Made by a program: the position numbers and the translations under genes. The notes beneath the pieces were generated by a model, which saw only the letters and a program-made list of their open reading frames with translations, did no database searches and was not told the origin of the DNA. Below are positions 5,811-8,969 of a stretch of DNA of 8,969 bases, one piece after another (within the stretch, counting starts at the first letter, position 1; every line of letters starts with the position of its first letter). Source of the DNA: Actinomycetota bacterium (lineage in GTDB: Bacteria > Actinomycetota > Thermoleophilia > UBA2241); assembly GCA_003158705.1 (NCBI GenBank), contig PMKX01000049.1, positions 2,384 to 11,352 on the forward strand, given 5' to 3'.

Positions 5811-7081
5811 GACTCCTCCCAGGTGAAGTCACCGGCGACCGCACGGAAGGGCTCGGGGCGAGGGCCGATGCATACTGCCGACCACTTGGCCACGTCGTAG
5901 TAGTGGGCCGCCGCGGCAGCTACGTCCGCCAGCGAGACCGCGTCGATGGCGGCCAGCAACTCGTCCAGGGTGAGCACAGGTATGCCCGTGAGGATGCTGC
6001 GACCCAACGATTGCATGCGTGAGGAGGGACTCTCCATGCTGAGCACGAGGGCGCCCTTCAGGTGGTGGCGGGCGCGCTCGAGGTCTTCTTCGGGGACTTG
6101 AGCGACCACGCTACGCAGCTCGTTGAGGATGAGCGTCATCGCCTCTTCGACGGCCTCCTCGCGCGAGCCGAAGTAGACCGCCGAAAGGCCGGTGTCGGCA
6201 TAGAGCGTCGTATATGAGTACACCGAATAGGCGAGGCCGCGTTTGTCGCGCACTTCCTGGAAGAGGCGCGAGCTCCACGCGCCTCCGAGCAGCGTGTCGA
6301 GGAGGAACACGGCGTAGCGGTCGGGATCGCCGTGCCGCGGTCCCGGCCCACCCAGACACACGTGGTACTGCTCGGTGTCCTTCTCACTGAACCCCGCCAC
6401 GTGCCGTGGTTCGGGTGCCCACAAGGCCACTTGTGGCGCGGCTCCATCGCCACCGCCGAAGTACTTGTGCGTGAGCTGGCAAAGTAGATCGTGGTCCACG
6501 TTGCCGGCGGCGGCGATGACCATGCTGCCGTTGACGTAGTGGGCACGGTGGTAGCTCTGCACGGCTGCCGCGTCGATATCGCGCAGGGTCGCCGTGTGAC
6601 CGATGACTGGGTTGCCCAGCGGATGGGCGTAGAACACGCTGGCGGTGAGGTAGTCGTGAATGAGCTCCGGTGGCGAGTCCTCGTACATCGCCACCTCTTC
6701 GAGCACGACCTCCCGCTCAGAGTCGATGTCGGCCAGCGTCGGCCGAGCCACCATGTCGGCGATCACGCCGTATGCCACTTCCAGGTTGTCGGCCAGGAAC
6801 CGAGCGTGCACCAGCGTGTGCTCCTTGCTGGTGGAGGCATTGGGCTCGGCGCCCATCTCGTCGAAGATGCGCGCGATGTCGAAGGCCGAGTAGCTCTGCG
6901 TGCCCTTGAACAGAAGGTGCTCTATGAAGTGCGAGATGCCGGACACGCCGCCCGGCTCCCCGCGCGAACCCGAATTGATCCACACGCCCAGCGACATGGA
7001 GCGCATGCCCGGCAAGCGTTCGGTGACTACTCGAAGACCGTTGTCGAGCGTCGATAGCCTGTAGCTCTCCAAAGCCGCCAC
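5807..7081 (-). CDS. M16 family zinc metallopeptidase (pitrilysin/processing-peptidase-like, PepR type)
   Basis: Single-chain M16B-type peptidase of 424 residues with the usual two-domain architecture. The N-terminal half carries the inverted zinc motif HFIEH (51-55), with the third ligand probably Glu129 in VVLEEVAMYED, the expected distance downstream. The C-terminal half carries SSRLFQEVRDKRGLAYSVYS (270-289), the conserved Arg/Tyr segment that completes the active site. The opening YRLSTLDNGLRVVTE is typical. Homologues next to pnp in Actinobacteria (PepR) and Bacillus (MlpA/YmxG) are known; the substrates in this organism cannot be told from sequence. No signal peptide is visible, so it is probably cytoplasmic. 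The GTG start at 7081 lies ten nucleotides after the pnp stop and has no clear Shine-Dalgarno, suggesting reinitiation. The end overlaps dapB by four bases. It reads LLGGAWSSRLF where homologues commonly have GGGMSSRLF. Confidence 0.94.
   Translation of the reverse strand: MAALESYRLSTLDNGLRVVTERLPGMRSMSLGVWINSGSRGEPGGVSGISHFIEHLLFKGTQSYSAFDIARIFDEMGAEPNASTSKEHTLVHARFLADNLEVAYGVIADMVARPTLADIDSEREVVLEEVAMYEDSPPELIHDYLTASVFYAHPLGNPVIGHTATLRDIDAAAVQSYHRAHYVNGSMVIAAAGNVDHDLLCQLTHKYFGGGDGAAPQVALWAPEPRHVAGFSEKDTEQYHVCLGGPGPRHGDPDRYAVFLLDTLLGGAWSSRLFQEVRDKRGLAYSVYSYTTLYADTGLSAVYFGSREEAVEEAMTLILNELRSVVAQVPEEDLERARHHLKGALVLSMESPSSRMQSLGRSILTGIPVLTLDELLAAIDAVSLADVAAAAAHYYDVAKWSAVCIGPRPEPFRAVAGDFTWEES
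5813..5820 (-). promoter_or_regulatory. Shine-Dalgarno of dapB, inside the end of the M16 peptidase gene
   Basis: GGGAGGAG on the minus strand directly before the ATG at 5810. The GGAGG core is four nucleotides from the start codon, which is rather close. The site is formed by the final Trp-Glu-Glu codons of the peptidase gene, so the two genes are probably translationally coupled. Confidence 0.65.
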
Positions 7082-7091
7082 TGGTGTCGAG

Positions 7092-8969
7092 CTAGTGGTC
7101 GCTGTCGGACAGCTTGAGCGGCTTCAGGCCGATGCGGTTTCTCGCTTTGTCGATCTCGACGACCTCGACCGTGACGACGTCGCCGCGGTTGAGCACGTCC
7201 TCTACCTGCTTCACGTGGCCCTCGCCCAATTGCGAGATATGTATGAGTCCGTCCGTGCCCTTCTTGAGCTCGACGAAGGCGCCGAAGGCGGTCGTCTTGA
7301 CGACCCGACCTGTGTAGACGTCGCCGACCTCGATGTCTTTCGTCATCGCCGTGATGCGGTTCACGACCGCGTCGGCGGTGGCCATGTCGGGGGCGCAGAT
7401 GAAGATCGTGCCGTCGTCCTCGATGTCGATGCTGCAGCTGTACTCTTCCGTCATGCCGCGGATGGTCTCGCCGCCCTTGCCGATCACCAGGCCGATCTGG
7501 TCGGGATTGATCTGCATCGAGAGGATGCGAGGCGCGTACGGCGAGAGTTCCTGTCGGGGCTCGGCCAGCACGGCAAGCATCTTGTCGAGGATGAACAGAC
7601 GGCCGCGACGTGCTTGCTCCATGGCCTGACCAAGGATCTCGAACGTCACGCCGCCGATCTTGATGTCCATCTGCAGGGCGTTGATACCGTTCTTTGTGCC
7701 GGCCACCTTGAAGTCCATGTCGCCGAGATGGTCCTCGACGCCGGCGATGTCGGAGAGGACGACGAAATCGTCGGCCTCTTTGATGAGGCCCATGGCGATG
7801 CCTGCCACCGGCTCCTTGATGGGTACCCCGGCATCCATCAGCGAGAGCGTTGAGCCACAGACGCTGGCCATAGAGGAGGAGCCGTTGCTCTCCATGATCT
7901 CCGACACGAGACGGATGGTGTACGGGAAGTCCTTCTCGTCGGGCACCATCGGCAGGAGGGCGCGCTCGGCGAGAGCGCCGTGGCCGATGTCGCGACGCTT
8001 GGGCCCGCGCATGAACCCGGTCTCGCCCACGCAGTACGGCGGGAAGTTGTAGTGATGCAGATAGCGCTTGGAGTCCTCGAGGCCGAGACCGTCGATGCGC
8101 TGGTGCTCACCGGTGGCGCCCAGTGTGACCAAGGTCATGGCCTGCGTTTGGCCACGCGTGAACAGAGCGCTGCCGTGCGTACGAGGCATGACGCCGACCT
8201 CGCACGTGATCTGCCTGATCTCGTCGACCGCGCGACCGTCGGGACGCCGCTTGTCGACGGCGATGCGGCGGCGAATGATGGTCCGCTCGAGATAGGCGAA
8301 GGCACGTCTGACCTGCACGAGTCGCTCGGGCTCGGGTTCTGCGCCTGCCAGAGCTTCGACGATCTCCTGGCGTAGCTCGGCCGTGGCTTCGCTGCGCGCC
8401 TTCTTGTCGGCGATCTCAGTGGCCTGGCTGAGCCGGTCGCCAAAGCGGCTCTTGATCTCGCTGGTGAGAGCCTCGTCGACGACCCATTCGGGGACTTCCC
8501 ACTTGGGCTTACCGAGGTTCTCCTGGAGGGTGATCTGGGCGGCGACAAGCTTCTTGATCTCTTCGTGAGCCATGCGCAGGGCGGTGAGGACTTCGTCCTC
8601 GCTGGCCTCATTGGCGTTCGCCTCGACCATGACGATGGCGTCGTTGCTGCCGCTGACGATGAGGTCGAGCTTGGCGTTCTGCATGTCCTCTTCGAGGGGG
8701 TTCACTACGAACTCGCCCTCGATGAGACCGATGCGCACCGCCCCCAGCGGTCCCAGGAATGGGATCTCCGAGATCGTCAGCGCCGCCGAGGCGCCGATCA
8801 TGCAGAGCACGTCGTAGGCGTTCTCGTGGTCGACCGACAACACCGTGCCGATGACCTGCACCTCGTTCATGAAGCCCTTGGGGAACAGCGGTCTGATGGG
8901 CCGGTCGATGCGGCGTGCCGTCAGGATCGCCTTCTCGCTGGGGCGCGACTCGCGCTTGATGAAGCCGCC
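7092..8969 (-). CDS. pnp: Polynucleotide phosphorylase, lacking the N-terminus (starts outside the window)
   Basis: Phosphate-dependent 3'-to-5' exoribonuclease that degrades mRNA to nucleoside diphosphates and can also run in reverse. The reading frame is open to the window edge; 625 residues are present. The first are GGFIKRESRPSEK, matching about residue 73 of the E. coli enzyme, so some 70 N-terminal residues are missing only because of the window boundary. ATG codons inside, such as that at 8870, are not the true start because IDRPIRPLFPKGF upstream is core PNPase sequence. The second RNase PH core holds SSSMASVCG and EDHLGDMDFK, whose two Asp and the Lys match E. coli Asp486, Asp492 and Lys494. 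A KH domain follows (GKGG loop at 7470-7481), then an S1 domain (EVGDVYTGRVVKTTAFGAFVEL) and a short tail ending SDSDH. RNase E and Rho use other folds, so there is no serious alternative call. Confidence 0.97.
   Translation of the reverse strand, partial: GGFIKRESRPSEKAILTARRIDRPIRPLFPKGFMNEVQVIGTVLSVDHENAYDVLCMIGASAALTISEIPFLGPLGAVRIGLIEGEFVVNPLEEDMQNAKLDLIVSGSNDAIVMVEANANEASEDEVLTALRMAHEEIKKLVAAQITLQENLGKPKWEVPEWVVDEALTSEIKSRFGDRLSQATEIADKKARSEATAELRQEIVEALAGAEPEPERLVQVRRAFAYLERTIIRRRIAVDKRRPDGRAVDEIRQITCEVGVMPRTHGSALFTRGQTQAMTLVTLGATGEHQRIDGLGLEDSKRYLHHYNFPPYCVGETGFMRGPKRRDIGHGALAERALLPMVPDEKDFPYTIRLVSEIMESNGSSSMASVCGSTLSLMDAGVPIKEPVAGIAMGLIKEADDFVVLSDIAGVEDHLGDMDFKVAGTKNGINALQMDIKIGGVTFEILGQAMEQARRGRLFILDKMLAVLAEPRQELSPYAPRILSMQINPDQIGLVIGKGGETIRGMTEEYSCSIDIEDDGTIFICAPDMATADAVVNRITAMTKDIEVGDVYTGRVVKTTAFGAFVELKKGTDGLIHISQLGEGHVKQVEDVLNRGDVVTVEVVEIDKARNRIGLKPLKLSDSDH

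Noticed and set aside
4407..5900. A 497-codon open frame on the plus strand, antisense to dapA and dapB
   Set aside because: It spans two well-supported minus-strand genes and their junction, has biased His/Asp/Gly composition and no known motif; it is a shadow frame.
7092..8870. ATG at 8870 as the pnp start
   Set aside because: The frame stays open to the window edge, and the 33 codons before this ATG encode conserved PNPase sequence (RIDRPIRPLFPKGF), so the real start is outside.
1..8969. Mobile elements, CRISPR arrays, tRNA genes or long repeats
   Set aside because: I found no transposase-like sequence, spaced repeats or cloverleaf-like segments; almost the whole window is taken up by seven tightly packed core-type genes.

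Overview
The window is GC-rich and every supported gene lies on the minus strand, so transcription runs from high to low coordinates. The gene order is pnp (3' part), an M16 zinc peptidase, dapB, dapA, a membrane diguanylate cyclase, rnj (RNase J) and ftsK (5' part). This pnp–M16–dapB–dapA–rnj–ftsK order is a known conserved neighbourhood of Actinobacteria, with a related version in Bacillus. The DapB and RNase J sequences look actinobacterial. The lack of thyX between dapB and dapA (where Mycobacterium and Streptomyces carry it), and the AGTTGSGKSGC form of the FtsK Walker A, point to a deep-branching actinobacterium, perhaps of the Thermoleophilia. That placement is inference and has not been tested.

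Layout by position: 8969-7092 pnp, entering the window inside the first RNase PH core and lacking about 70 N-terminal residues; 7081-5807 M16 peptidase; 5810-5058 dapB; 5033-4149 dapA; 4152-3235 diguanylate cyclase; 3238-1574 rnj; 1524-1 ftsK N-terminal 508 residues, ending just after the Walker A region. Junctions in transcription order are 10 nt, a 4-nt overlap, 24 nt, a 4-nt overlap, a 4-nt overlap and 49 nt. No stretch longer than 49 bases lacks a gene. I see no tRNA, rRNA, CRISPR, insertion sequence or intrinsic terminator. The spacing suggests one polycistronic unit, with the promoter upstream of the window.

Functionally the cluster joins RNA turnover (PNPase, RNase J), protein turnover (M16 peptidase), two consecutive steps of the diaminopimelate/lysine pathway that feeds peptidoglycan (DapA, DapB), and chromosome translocation at the septum (FtsK). 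The one unexpected member is the GGDEF protein. It is a predicted four-helix membrane protein with an intact GGDEF active site and an intact RxxD inhibitory site, joined by 4-nt start/stop overlaps to dapA upstream and rnj downstream. It is the main candidate for new biology here; the rest looks like ordinary core genome.
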